From: Eretmocerus hayati
Taxonomy: Eukaryota; Arthropoda; Insecta; Hymenoptera; Aphelinidae
Assembly: GCA_029851415.1 (NCBI GenBank)
Contig: CM056744.1
Span: forward strand, 119,878,838 to 119,942,837
Reading direction: 5' to 3'
DNA length: 64,000 nt
Shown: positions 9,966 to 21,850 of the stretch, piece by piece
Layout of the letters: each line of letters opens with the position of its first letter
How positions within the stretch are numbered: the first letter of the stretch is position 1
Made by a program: the position numbers and the translations under genes
Notes under the pieces: model-generated
The model's input: the letters and a program-made list of their open reading frames with translations, nothing else
Database searches by the model: none
What the model was told of the DNA's origin: nothing

Positions 9966-11347
9966 ATGGCTGATATTTCGAACGTTTGCGTGTCCGACAT
10001 CAAACTTGAGCACGGTGTCGAAGATTTTGGATCTGTTAATCCTGAGTTTGATCTGGTGTTCTACGGACACGTCGGGATTGCCCTTGACTCGGCATCTGGT
10101 GTTATCACTGATTTCCCACTTGAGTTCCATCGCGTGCACCCTGGACGCGAACTCATCGACTGTGAGGGTCAACCTGCCCCGATTGTGTATAATATTGATC
10201 CGCGGAGTGATCAGCTCGTGGTGTCCGTGTCTCTCCGCCACGGCAGTCCTCCGACTGATGAGGGTTTGCCTGTGGTGCGTTGTGCCAATCGTGATGAATT
10301 GAGGGCTGTCTCTCCGGTGAGCAGCTCGCTTTTTGAACGCGTCAGGCCTTATTCAGGTGGCCGACATGGGGAATTCATCAAGCTATGCAAGGACTCCTGT
10401 GAAGATGCTGAAGACTTCGTTGATGTGTGCAGTGACGTTACTCCAAGTGGATCCTTGATTGGTTTCCCCGACATCGTTGGATCCGATGTACGTGACAAGG
10501 GTGCTGTTACTAAGGACGATTTATCGGCATCGGCGAGTAGTCAGTTAACCGTGGGTAATGGCTCTTTATGTTCATCTCTCGAGTCCGGTGGCGCGGATCT
10601 TGTTCGTCGGACTCGAGATCTACCTGTTCTAATCGAAATCCGGCGCGACAGTGTGAAGAAATACGCCCGACTGAAGACCGGAGCCTTGAAGAGGCAGAAA
10701 TTGGACCCTAAGTGTTTGCCTAAAAAAACTCGCAGGTCAAGGAGGCGACGGCGTGGGGTCCGCCGATCGCGCGTCGCAAAAGAACCAAGACTTCGTCGCG
10801 ACTCCGTCAAACTGGACATCCCTGAACCTTTGAAGGAAGAGAGCGGTGATTATAGTGGCAGTGAGACCGTCCTGATGGAGGATCTCTCGGATATTGACGA
10901 TGTGTTCCTCGATCCGGCCCTGGGACCCTTGGCCGATCGATTTTATTGTGAATGTCCTCCATCACCTGTCAACATCAGGGATATTCGCGCGCCTCTCTCG
11001 GGTTCTGTCGTTGTGAATCCCATGGCAAATACCTCAATTACTCGACGTGCTGTCAAGGGAGCGCCGGGATTCTTGCGGACTCGCGAGAACCCGCGGCGTC
11101 GCTGTAAGAATAATTTTCGACGAGCCTTCGGCGGTCTGGTGACCGATGCTTCCGATCGGGAGTACTGCCCTGCATGCTGTCTAGCTGCGCGGGATCGTCA
11201 AGCTTTACCTTCTTCTTCGATGTGCTATGCATGCCTGTAAGTATCGGATCCTCTGTGCTTTGTTCTTGGGATTTTACAGAATCAGTTTCATTCATCACCT
11301 TCCCTTTTTTTCCCAGCTCGGATCCCCAAAGTTGGCTCGATTGTTGA
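9966..11347 (+). CDS. Unknown cargo protein with basic and acidic regions and a C-terminal Cys motif
   Basis: ATG at 9966 (context AAGATGG). Exon 1 runs to 11236 and ends two bases into a codon. An 80-bp intron (GTAAGT ... TTTTTTTCCCAG, 11237-11316) leads to a short exon that closes at TGA 11345-11347, giving about 433 residues. The N-terminal 110 residues look folded and beta-rich. A very basic Arg-rich block (about residues 258-285), likely a nuclear signal, is followed by an acidic block (EDLSDIDDVFLDP). The C-terminus has CPAC and CYAC pairs 15 residues apart, a possible zinc site, plus a last Cys from exon 2. I do not recognise the family. A nuclear regulatory role is a guess from composition. 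It lies antisense to the element. Confidence 0.68.
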
Positions 11348-12129
11348 ATGGTACCGGACAAGGTGTCCAGAGGAGCCCTTGCCTTTAAGCGCTGCTGAGC
11401 ATCATTGATTGTGCCAGGCTTCTTGCCATGACTGAGCTGGATTGTCTCTTGCTAGTCTAAGTTTTCAAATATACGTGCTCATATTTTTCTGAATTGACAA
11501 TTTTGGCGTTTTTCTTCGATTGAGTTTCCCCCCCTCATACTATCCAATTTCCTGTTAATTTCCTTTTGGTAACTGCCGCGTAGTTATTTATTCTATGGGT
11601 GGAATCCAATGGAAGCCAATCGAGAAGTTGGCGTGTCTTCGGAAATTTTATTTATTTATTTTTTTTTTTTTTTTTTGATATCTCATTTTTCTGTGAAGAT
11701 GTATATGAGTGTGGTTGTGTCTGACTATCTATATTTTGATCTTGAATTTTTGTGTTTTTCGTTTCGATGGACTAATTAATTAATTGACCGCGAATGCTCA
11801 AACCTTTGGGAAGAACTCTATAGTGAGATGGGAGAAAAACGGAACACGTACATAAGAGGGCGTATCTTAATTGACGACGCATCTACGAATCAGCTATTTA
11901 TCGTATAGAATAATCCTGCTTTAATTCTATTGACATCCGACGGCAGCCATCCGACCTTTATTTTGGTTACCATAACATGCGTCAAAGAGCTCCTGAATAG
12001 CCAATGGGCTTCAGCCCCTATTGTTGCCTGTAACTCACTTGATCCAAAGGTAAGGAGAGGAAATGGAAATACAATAGTTATTACTGTGTCTATTACAATG
12101 TCTACTACCGTGCTATCTACCTTGCCATG
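11348..12129. other. Cargo spacer, no gene seen
   Basis: AT-rich spacer with a long T tract at about 11651-11676. No convincing frame, splice pair or repeat was seen before the 78-bp array. Confidence 0.5.
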
Positions 12130-12775
12130 GCTTGCGCTGCAGTGCGCATGACCTGTTTCTATGTACCCTGCTTTTATGTCCATTACCGTGCTACGTATAT
12201 ATATATATATATGTATTCCCGAGTTGCGCCGCAGTGCGCATGACCTGTTTCTATGTACCCTGCTTTTATGTCCATTACCGTGCTACGTATATATATATAT
12301 GCATTCCCGAGTTGCGCCGCAGTGCGCATGACCTATTTTTATGTACCCTGCTTTTATGTCTATTACCGTGCTATATACACTGCCACGGCTTGCGCTGTAG
12401 TGCGCATGACCTATTTTTATGTACCCTGCTTTTATGTCTATTACCGTGCTATATACACTGCCACGGCTTGCGCTGCAGTGCGCATGACCTATTTTTATGT
12501 ACCCTGCTTTTATGTCTATTACCGTGCTATATACACTGCCACGGCTTGCGCTGCAGTGCGCATGACCTATTTTTATGTACCCTGCTTTTATGTCTATTAC
12601 CGTGCTATATACACTGCCACGGCTTGCGCTGCAGTGCGCATGACCTATTTTTATGTACCCTGCTTTTATGTCTATTACCGTGCTACGTATATATATATAT
12701 GCATTCCCGAGTTGCGCCGCAGTGCGCATGACCTATTTTTATGTACCCTGCTTTTATGTCCATTACAGTGCTATA
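12130..12775. repeat. 78-bp tandem array, about 8 units
   Basis: The unit runs from GCTGCAGTGCGCATGACC to the next ACTGCCACGGCTT. Central copies are almost identical. The first two and the last carry a (TA)n insert after CGTGCTACG in place of the ATACACTGCCACGGC part. Because 78 is divisible by three, several frames stay open for up to 199 codons with a 26-residue period. I regard these as a by-product of the array rather than a gene. Confidence 0.9.
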
Positions 12776-13010
12776 TAGTAGTGTGCATGGGTCTTCGCCA
12801 TAACCTGCATTTTTACGTCCAATTCTCAGTTTAGCCTGTGAAAGTTTTACACGAAGGACGCTGAGTAAAATTCTTGTGTGCCCGATTGCTGCTGAAAGAT
12901 AGTTGAAGTGCTGTATCCCAAGGTACGTCCCCTGTTTCATTTGTGGTGTATGTATTGGTGCTAGGATAAGGTTCTGGATGTGAAGGTACCAGATAGGATG
13001 CTACATGTTT

Positions 13011-14200
13011 ATTATAAGCTCTCAGGACCCTTGGATATGGTCATATATACTAGATGGGTCCTAGATCTATCGTTGTAGATGATAATATAGCTGATTCAGT
13101 CCTTATTAGTGTCAGGATTCGAGTTTTAGTTGAGGTTCCATCAAAATTTCATGCTTCGTCTGACTTGTGAATTTATAAAACTCCTTGGCTATCAGGATTT
13201 TATCTGAGCTCTCAGGACCCTTGAAAATGATTGGATATACTGAATGGGACATGAATCCATCATTCTAGATGTTAATATAGTTGGTTTGGCCATTATTAAT
13301 GTCAGGATTCAAGTTTTAGTTGACACTTATTCGAAACCCCATGTTTCGGTTGACTTGTGAATTCATGTAACTTCTTGGCTATCAGAATTTTATCTGAGCT
13401 CTCAGGACCCTTGAAAATGATTGGATATGCTAGATGGGACATTAATCTATCATTCTAGATGATAATATAGTTGGTTTTGCCATTATTAATGTCAGGATTC
13501 AAGTTTTAGTTGACACTCATTCGAAACCCCATGTTTCGGTGAATGTATGAATTTACATAACTTCTTGGCTATCAAAATTTTATCTGGGCTCTCAGGACTA
13601 TTGAAAATGGTTGGGTATGCTAAATGGGGCCTGAATCTATTATTCTAAATGATAATATAGTTGGTTTGGCCGTTACTAATGTCAGGATCCAAGTTTTAGT
13701 TGAGGCTCAATCGAAATCCCATGTTTCGGTGAATGTATGAATTTACATAACTTCTTGGCTATCAAAATTTTATCTGGGCTCTCAGGACTATTGAAAATGG
13801 TTGGGTATGCTAAATGGGGCCTGAATCTATTATTCTAAATGATAATATAGTTGGTTTGGCCGTTACTAATGTCAGGATCCAAGTTTTAGTTGAGGCTCAA
13901 TCGAAATCCCATGTTTCGGTGAATGTATGAATTTACATAACTTCTTGGCTATCAAAATTTTATCTGGGCTCTCAGGACTATTGAAAATGGTTGGGTATGC
14001 TAAATGGGGCCTGAATCTATTATTCTAAATGATAGTATAGTTGGTTTGGCCGTTACTAATGTCAGGATCCAAGTTTTAGTTGAGGCTCAATCGAAATCCC
14101 ATGTTTCGGTGAATGTATGAGTTTACATAACTTCTTGGCTATCAAAATTTCATCTGGGCTCTCAGGACTCTTGAAAATGATTGGATAATCTAAATGAAGT
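13011..14200. repeat. 190-bp tandem array, six units plus a partial
   Basis: The string (A/G)GCTCTCAGGAC recurs near 13018, 13208, 13398, 13588, 13778, 13968 and 14158, a period of 190 bp. The units starting at 13581, 13771 and 13961 are nearly identical, while the outer units are more diverged. A degenerate copy is visible at about 14648-14700. No coding potential. Confidence 0.9.
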
Positions 14201-15568
14201 GTTCCTTCACTGTTCTGAAACGATTAGAACACTTGATCCCTGAAAAGTGAGTCGGGGTATGGAGTTGAAAGTCAAAATCTGAAAAATTTCATGTTTCGAT
14301 GGAAAAAACTGGTTTTGGCTATATCTTCCTCCCTTTTGCTCCTATCTCGTTGAAATTTTGTACTGTGGTATATCTCTCAACCTGGTTTAAGGGAGAATTG
14401 TCCCTGTGGGGTGTAGTACCGTATACGTTTGGTTGTGGTGATGAAACCTAAAATTTCTCTGGTTTGGCTGGGAACGAGTGCTGCTGGGTGTGGTATTCGC
14501 ATATTTTGATGTAGTTCCTTGGTACTGTGGGGCTGTGAGGTTCGAGTGTCCTCCGAATCTTTGATAAATGTTACTTCATTATTATAAGCCTACAGTTGGG
14601 ATGATTTGGGTTACTTGTGGCCCCAGAGTGCCAGTTCTGGGTAGTGAAAATTTTATTTAGGCTCTCTAGGCGTTCAGAAATGGTTGAAATAATCAGACAT
14701 GATATTCATCTTTCGCTCTGGGCACCTAACCCCCGTGATTGTAGCTCTTTGTAACCCCCGTGATTCGTAGCTTCAGGTGTGGCCATGAAGTCTGATTTTT
14801 TTTTGTATTAATTTTGTATTTGGGCAGTCTTGCCCGTATATGGTTTAAATAACTAAATAAATAAATAAACGATTCTTGGCGCTGAGCTGGGGGGGGGGGT
14901 GGGTTGGGTCTACTAGGCAAAGTTTTGGAATATCAATGTATCGATATTTTCTCATTCCAGGTGTACTGCTACTTGTGTTTGGACTCAAGTGAATCTTGTT
15001 TATCTGGTCGTGCCATTTTCTTACAGTGAGTTACGAAATGTTTTATCTTACATTTTCTTTGTTGTAAATATGAATGTTCAGATGACTAAATCAGGTTCCT
15101 TCCAAGAATACGTATGGTGAGTTTTATCATGTGTCTAATCTGGTTTCCTGTGTCGAGAGTCGATCCCCTCTTGCTGCTAGGTCCTTTTAGGTCTGGAGTC
15201 GGCTGACAGAACAGTTTGAGTCTAACTATTGTCTCCGGGAAATGCAAGGATTCAGCTCGTGGGAGCTGTTGCTCCGTGATGGGTAAAAATCTTTTCTTCA
15301 TATGATCCGAAGAGTTTGTGCATGCGACTCTTCGCGTCGTTTACTTTTCGAATGGCGCATCAATGATGGGCTTTGGTTGCTGCTTGTATAACATATAATT
15401 GTTCCGTTTCTTTTGTGCTGTGCTAACCATGCTTCAATTCGATTGATATTCTGTTGATGCTCATGCAATGATCCTGATGTTTCTTTCTTCTTATCTACAG
15501 GTTGTGCCGCTACTTCAGTCTGCCGTGCGCCGTTCCCTTCTCTGCTCTGGTGAGTCTGATTTCCACTG
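14201..15568. other. Spacer and putative 5' region of the JmjC-like gene
   Basis: No gene was recognised. A strong plus-strand 3' splice site (TTTCTTCTTATCTACAG) ends at 15500, so a non-coding exon may start at 15501. Open minus-strand frames at 15086-15612 show no recognisable domain. Confidence 0.4.
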
Positions 15569-15577
15569 TATAAATAG
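15569..15577 (+). promoter_or_regulatory. TATA box candidate for the JmjC-like gene
   Basis: TATAAATAG lies 42 bp before the ATG at 15611, which would place transcription start only about 10-15 bp before the coding start. Alternatively the region is 5' UTR reached by splicing to 15501. Confidence 0.4.
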
Positions 15578-15610
15578 TTTCCCTTCCCTAGGTATTTGAA
15601 AATTCGCGTC

Positions 15611-18596
15611 ATGTCGTCGAGGCGGTTTGTATCGGCAGTTCTGCCCGTGATTCTGGATAGCTGGATTCTCGATTCCGAGCCCGTAAGTTACTACTCCAAT
15701 TTTTCAAGGCTCTGCAATTGTTCTAACGTTTGTTTGCTGGTTTCCCGCTGCATTCCCTGATGATTATGTTCCCGTTGATTTGGTGATGGCGTATGGATGT
15801 TATTATTCCTCCACGTTCATGATATGCGTTCCTCTCATAATTAATTATTTGTTTATATTTTTGTTTTCATGGTGGTGGCGATGATTCACTCGTTTTTATT
15901 CGACCTCCTTATTGGTTGAGGCTAACCGTCCTCTTTTTCTTCTTTTGAATGCTGTGGTAGCTGGATTTCTAACATTGCCATCCTCTGTCGCGCACCTTAC
16001 TGAAATTTATCATTTACTCCACAGGTTTCCACACGCTTGTCGTCTCCTGTACAAAAAATCTTCGTAAAAAAAATCATGGAACTTACGGGACGCGTTTTTG
16101 ACTCGGTTCATTGCAGCACGAAGGCAAAGAGCCTCGACCAGGTTCGAAAAATAGTTCACGGGACTACGCCCGTGATGCGAGAGTATCCGAATCATAAGGT
16201 AGGTTTGCTTTATTATTTTCGGTCAGTGCTCCTGTAGAGTGATTAAAGATTTTTCATTGATTTCTCTTTCCTTCCAGTTCGGTGGATGCCATCCAATCTT
16301 GAGCACGGCCGAGGCTGCACGTCACGCGGAGAGATACCTGCTTTCTCCGACCGCGGAGGTTTCATGGGTTGGGCTAGAGCGAGTCTACGCTCTGCCTCAC
16401 GAAGACCGGCCACTGAGCGAGGCTTTGGACGACTTCGTGTACCTGCGGGTCGAGCATGACCGAGACCTTGAGGGAAGGGACCCGAAGCCCTTGTATAAGA
16501 GGTCTGTTAGTCGGAAGCCGAGGGTTTCTTTCGAGCTCTCCGAGGTGGAAGAGCGATTAAATCGTGAGCTGGCTCGTACCGCCGACCAGCATCTGCTGTT
16601 TCCTTGTGCGTTCAACGCGGACCCTGGTCTCGGTGCGAAAACACCCCTCGACAGTTTCCCCCTCAATGTCAATCCTGCGGTCAACAAGGCCCTTGGTGAT
16701 CGGCCCGGCATCACGCGTCCTCTTTACAACATTGCCGCTGCTGGGTCGTTTACAACTCTCGGCACTGAGGATGGGAATTGTGACAGCGCTGCCCTGTCGC
16801 TGTTTGGGGGCGCAATGGCCTGTCTTGTCATCCGGCCTGAACACGAGGAAGATGTCCATAACATGGCCCTGGACATCCTCTCTCGTTGTCGGCCTGAACT
16901 AGTCAGTGAGTGGAAAGCGGGTTGCAATAAACCCCTACACCACAGAAGAATCGTCTTCGCCCCTAAACAGTTGCGTAAGCGGGGGATCCCCTTCGAGATC
17001 ACCATCGTCTTCCCCGGGGACTTAATTCGTTTCGGAGTACGCTCTCCTTACATGATTTATTATTTAGATTCGGTAATTACCGTATCGACGGATATAGGGG
17101 GGCCTCTCTGGAATGATGTGGCCGGGGCTTTTAGCACTTGTGCCTGTGGCCATGCGGGCGTGAGTGCAGTCGCTGGCAACATGTCCCGTTTAAAGCTTCG
17201 GGAGTGCGAGGAGCCTGGTTGCCATGTTATTTTCCGACGGGCGGAGACCGGGAGGGCTCATGCGCTTGGGCATACGGGGGTTGAGCGGCTCGCTTGTGGC
17301 ATTTGTCAAAAGACTTATGCTAGTAAGCGAACACTCCGTGGCCATCAGAAGACGCATTCTCCCTATCCACGAGGCAAGGAGTGTCCACGATGTTCGGAAC
17401 GTTTCACCCCTTCCTACCTTCCGGTCCATCTTCGTATTTGTAAGTCTTCTTACGAATGCGATTGTGGTGAGACCTTCTGGCGCGGGACAGAGCTTGCAAA
17501 CCATCGCAGGCGATGTCCCGTTGTCCTGGCATCGAACTGCAACCCCCGGGCCGTCCAGATTCGGGGTTGTTCCGATACGCCTCCAACCTCGCTGAAGCTG
17601 GAGCGTTCTGATGCGGTCATCTCGACAGGGTCCGCGGCTATCGCCGACTCCTCGCGTGGGATGCAAGGACCCTTGGCTCTCTTGCGTTCCATTGAGGTGT
17701 CCGATTGTAGTTCGCTATTCACGGGACGCCCGATGTCGCCGTCGCGGCTCAACGATACGCAGGCCTTCATTCCATCTATTGCTGAGCCATCGCTCCCGGG
17801 CCCTGTGGTCCCATCTTGCTCATCCTCGCGGTCCCTTTCTGTCGGGCCTGTGGTGAAGTCCATCGAGGAGGTCCATCTTGATTTGGGGCTGTTCCCCCGA
17901 GCTCCCAGTCCGCCGCCCTCTGTCTCGAATCCGCGGGTCACCTTACGTGATCTAGTGGAACAGGTGGGCAGGGGTGACGTGATTGAGGGCACTCCTCTCG
18001 TTTCTGAGGACTTCTTCGTCGAGGTCCTTGGTGCTACCACCTTCGAGGATTCCGATGTACCGGAGCTGTTTGACGGCGTTTGTCAGCTCTGCTATGGTAT
18101 CTCCAAACATGAGTCACGGTGTGGGAGTCATTATCAATGCCCGTTTTGCTCATACTCGAACTTTAAAACGACCTCCGAGTATGAGCGGCATATTCGCAAG
18201 CCCATATGCCCTCCACCCTTGGAAATTGGAGTTACCGAATCTGAACCACCTATACCTCTTCCTCCTGAGGATTCGCTCGAATCTCACGGCTCCGTGGTAC
18301 CCACTCCGGAGGAGTCCGTCCCTGTTTGGGAGAATGCAAGTGCTGTGCTGCGGAATGACCTTGATTACGTGATGTATGATCACGGTATCGTCCTCGGGCC
18401 TGCACCGTACTCAACGGTTGATGCCGACGATCACATTTCAGAATTGCCTCGGTCAGAGGCTGAGCAGGCTCCAAACGTGCCGACGGGCGCTCCCGTGGCC
18501 CCTGTCCGCGTAAGAATAGATCGGCGGCACTTTGACCGAGTAGTTCGCCAAGCCGAACATAAGTCACTGAATAGTCGGTCCCCCGATCTGACGTAG
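15611..18596 (+). CDS. KDM4-like JmjC domain protein (catalytically empty) with C2H2-type zinc fingers
   Basis: Exons 15611-15682, 16025-16198 and 16278-18596 join in phase 0 (introns 342 and 79 bp, GT-AG) to give about 854 residues. Residues about 209-374 follow the KDM4 JmjC plan: FTTLGTED stands where KDM4 has the HTED iron site, RPEH where it has PPEH, then KRGIPFE. The zinc site is kept: C298-x5-H304 and C370-x-C372, 66 residues apart as in KDM4A (C234/H240/C306/C308). Both iron histidines are lost (Gly244; Tyr340 at the second position) and only Glu246 remains, so demethylase activity is not expected. At least four C2H2/C2HC fingers follow (about 392-497), with a further Cys/His cluster near 680-730. 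A DNA- or chromatin-binding role is inferred. It is antisense to the element; AATAAA lies at 19062. Confidence 0.8.
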
Positions 18597-19442
18597 TTCC
18601 AGATCGTGGTGACGTTAGGTTGAGGGCCCTGTACTGGCTTGAACTCTCTGGTTTCTGAACGTGCCAAATGCGTGCTAACTCTAGGTTCATTGATTCCTCA
18701 GGCATGCCCCTGTGTACCTGTGCCGCGATCAACTATCTGCCCTTCCGGACCGTTACTTCCCTTCATAGGATTTTATTAAATTTTATTAATGGACGACCCG
18801 TATTTTCTTTGTATTAGTTTGTCCAAGCGATTTCCGTCTATTTTGTAAAAAGCTTATTTGTTTCAATGGCCATTTCCTTATGCACGGTCAGTGATGTTCC
18901 TCTATTTTTTGTCTATTGCTATTTTACCTGTACTTGTATTCTACGTTCCTACAAATGTATGTATGTGGGTGGGAATTTTTTCGCCAAAATCTGTTGTACT
19001 TATTGAATATATGATGTGCCATTTATTGATCTAGGCTAAGTTTCCTTTTATATATTGATGAAATAAACTGATCTCCCGTGATCTACTTCTATTACTATAC
19101 CCTGCCCTTCAATTTGATGCCCACGCTTAAGGCGTTCATAGTTAGACCGAGATGCGAGTCTATTACCGTGAGGTCATATATAAATATATATCGAGCTCAT
19201 TTGGAGGAGCGTCAAAATTTAACTGTCGTCTGATCGTGAATACGAAAGCTGCTGCAGTAATTTTGATTTATTGAAGAATACTCATCTCATACGTTCATTG
19301 AATAACTTTTACTAGCTTCTTAAGAATCAGAAATTGCCTAGAAAGTGTTTGGATTCTAAATTAAATATATTTGTATAACTGTGGAGTTGCGGGAGGTGGA
19401 AGGAGCAAGAAAGACTAAGGAAAAAAAAATATTTTCCTCTCT
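18597..19442. other. 3' UTR of the JmjC-like gene and convergent spacer
   Basis: No gene. AATAAA on the plus strand at 19062-19067 ends the JmjC-like transcript. On the minus strand AATAAA at about 19443-19448 could end the convergent PPP1R15-like transcript. Confidence 0.55.
19062..19067 (+). terminator. Poly(A) signal of the JmjC-like gene
   Basis: AATAAA, 466 bp past the stop codon, and the first clear signal downstream. Confidence 0.55.
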
Positions 19443-19693
19443 TTTTATTTTTGACTTGATTCATACATTTTCAAACTTTTCTATTGAACAAATGTCATTA
19501 CCTTACAATTTTTCTCCGATCGAAATATATGTATATACATATACATTCAATATTTTTTGCTTTTGCATAATTTCAGAATAACTTGTTCCGAAAGATATCC
19601 AAAACGGCTGGGGAGCTGTGTTCTTGCTGCACTTTCTTAGAAGAGTTTAGGGATCTTTCTCGACCTCAGGGCGCGTTAGAATTTTGTCGACGC

Positions 19694-20978
19694 TCAGTCC
19701 CAGCGCTCGTCGAGTACTGGTCCCAGGTATCCATTGTGAATCGGAACCCATCTTGGATGGGGTTCTGGCTGCACCTGTGGCTGTTGAGGCTGAATCCTCG
19801 CTTCCGGTCGCGCTTCACTCGTTTTCTCCGGAATTTCGCACAATATTGCGCCGGCAATACAAATTGCAATTACGTCGGGCAATATATTTATATCTAACCT
19901 TAATCCACCAATCTCGAATCTCAATCGCATTGTTTCAGTGCGTCTCACCGGTCGTGGTCGCATTATGTATGGCCGTGCACACGTAGGCCAAGCGTTTTCT
20001 TCGTCCTCCAAGTCTTCGCCGAAGAGACTTCTTAAATCCCAGCTGTTCCTATATCTTGTCACATGAAGGCCCTCGATGACCCTTCGGTTCCATGCCCTTG
20101 TTTGAAGTCTTGACAGTCGAGTCCGGGTATTCTCTTCTCCATACAGTAGTTGACTCAAGTTCCACACGTCACTACCATTCATCGAGTGTTTCCCTTCGGA
20201 GAAAATTGAGCACCACTTTCGATTTTCCTGGCGCACACACCTCCATTCCTCGCACTTCGAGGGACTATACAAAGCTTTGCCCATGTGTGCCATTGCGAAA
20301 ATTGCTTTGCCAAAAAATTGAGGAGCAAGGTTATAGCTCGGCGGTTGCGAATATACTGGTGCATAATAATGCAGAAACTGCTCATAGTAACGCAGGTTTC
20401 CGTGTCCAGGATTGCTGAATGCGCTTTTTCTTATCTCGCACTCCGTCTTCTATGGCAGTATCACATGCCGCTTGTACACTTTATGCTCTGGATTCTAATT
20501 TTAACTGATGCTGAAATGTTGCTTGTATTTTCCTGTTATCTCGTACTCACTAGATCTCCTGATTTCCTTGTATCAGTTGTTGGATTTTTTCGCGATGATC
20601 TTTTTGGAAAACTTTTCCGATTGTTTCGCCTACGTGATTGATCCGTTTCCAGAATCTTTCACGGTCTCGCGCAGCTTCCTCCCATGGACTTTGGCGCGCT
20701 ATCTGGTAAGCGAAGGCCCAATGAAGCAAGTGATGTACTGTCACTTCCGGGTGAAATCTCACACGCTTTTTACCTTCGCCACCGCCACCAGTATTCTTGA
20801 TTCGTGGCCCGATGAATACGTTCATGTTAATCTCGTTCTCATGTTGAACGCACTGCGGTTTTTCTAGTGATTGGGTTGAGTCCATTATCGCGTCTGGGCC
20901 AGGTCGTGAGTATACAAGGTATGTTATAGGTAACGCTCGTCGTATACCGGTCCCGTTCTGGTTTCCCTCGTAGTTCAT
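19694..20978 (-). CDS. PPP1R15/GADD34-like PP1-binding protein, one intron
   Basis: Exon 1 is 20978-20551 and exon 2 is 20414-19694. A 136-bp intron (GTGAGT ... GCGCATTCAG) splits a Tyr codon and the frame closes exactly, giving about 382 residues. Residues 70-130 match the PPP1R15 core: an RVxF motif (KKRVRF, 70-75), then VTVHHLLHW, AR.SPWEEAARDRERF and KRI. In GADD34/CReP and viral ICP34.5/DP71L-type proteins this region recruits PP1 and actin to dephosphorylate eIF2alpha. Exon 2 adds a Tyr/Pro-rich stretch, a hydrophobic segment (ILPDVIAICIAGAILCEI) and a Pro/Gln tail. It is the only cargo gene in element sense. If exon 1 is not spliced, the protein stops at 142 residues with the core intact. 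A recent host capture is possible. Confidence 0.78.
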
Positions 20979-21190
20979 TCCTGATCCTTACTGCTTGCCG
21001 CTTTTTGCGTCTGAATTTCTTCTCTTTGATCGGGCTCTTCGTCGTATTGAATTGCCATTTGACGTCCACACCCGTATCCGATTGCACTGCGCAGTTGATC
21101 ATCGGTTGCCATCCGCCTAATTCTGCTTGGTTTCCAGATTTCTTCGGAATTTGCTACCGATGTGAAATTACTGAAGCACTTTCCGGACAA
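20975..21190 (-). CDS. Upstream small ORF overlapping the PPP1R15-like start
   Basis: A 71-codon frame from ATG at 21190 whose TGA overlaps the ATG of the PPP1R15-like gene (ATGA). It has no recognised domain. It could be an upstream ORF with termination-reinitiation, or a 5' exon if the GTAAGG just before its end is used as a donor. It begins 69 bp from the 15-bp motif that lies between it and the divergent RING gene. Confidence 0.4.
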   Translation of the reverse strand: MSGKCFSNFTSVANSEEIWKPSRIRRMATDDQLRSAIGYGCGRQMAIQYDEEPDQREEIQTQKAASSKDQE

Positions 21191-21258
21191 TCACACGTTT
21201 GAACGCGTCAGCGTAACCTTAGAACATCCATCACAGTTATGTATATCGTTACTTTTGG

Positions 21259-21273
21259 CGTCCGTTGGCCGTG
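21259..21273 (+). promoter_or_regulatory. 15-bp motif, copy 2, between divergent genes
   Basis: Exact copy of the LTR-adjacent motif. It lies between the PPP1R15-like gene (minus) and the first RING gene (plus), about 500 bp before the latter's 5' intron. An A-rich tract follows it. It could be part of a promoter. Confidence 0.55.
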
Positions 21274-21850
21274 TAAAAAAAAACTCTTTTTGAAATTTTC
21301 CTCGCACATTTTCAGTTCGGTCTGTCTCTCGAAAAAAAATAAAGTGTTGTTGCTTATAATCATTGGGTTTCGATCCTTCTGTAAAAATTTATTTTGTCGT
21401 AGAAGACAATATTAATTCGACCATAGATTAAATAGAGGCGAGGTGATATTCTGTACCCCTTTTTCTCGTGATGCATAATTCATGGTGGGGATAAACGGCT
21501 CGCGCGCGCGCCACGTGATGAACGGTCGCGAGGGCGTGAATCCTCCCTACCATTTCCCCGATTCATCACCGTCTCGACTTCTCGGAGGGGCTTTGTCAAT
21601 GCGAATGTCACTACTGCCCTCTCTAGGCTGAATTACCCCTCATCTTTGGCTCTGACTAATGCGGGGGTGGCAGAAAATTTAAGCTACACTTATTGAAACT
21701 ACGTTAAGGCGTCTGCAATCACAGTCGAACTTTGCGTTGAAAAGGACGTGACATCGTAAGGATATAATTGTTGGGTAAGTTTTTGACCTCATCCATTGCT
21801 GTTGTGAATTTCTAGGACCTGTGATGTGAATATTGTTGTGATTTCCAGTG

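Noticed and set aside
12132..12834. Open frames of 193-199 codons across the 78-bp array
   Set aside because: The period is divisible by three, so open frames are automatic; several frames on both strands are open at once and the predicted proteins are simple repeats.
15611..16198. JmjN domain in the first exons of the JmjC-like protein
   Set aside because: The residues do not show the JmjN pattern; only the JmjC part could be supported.
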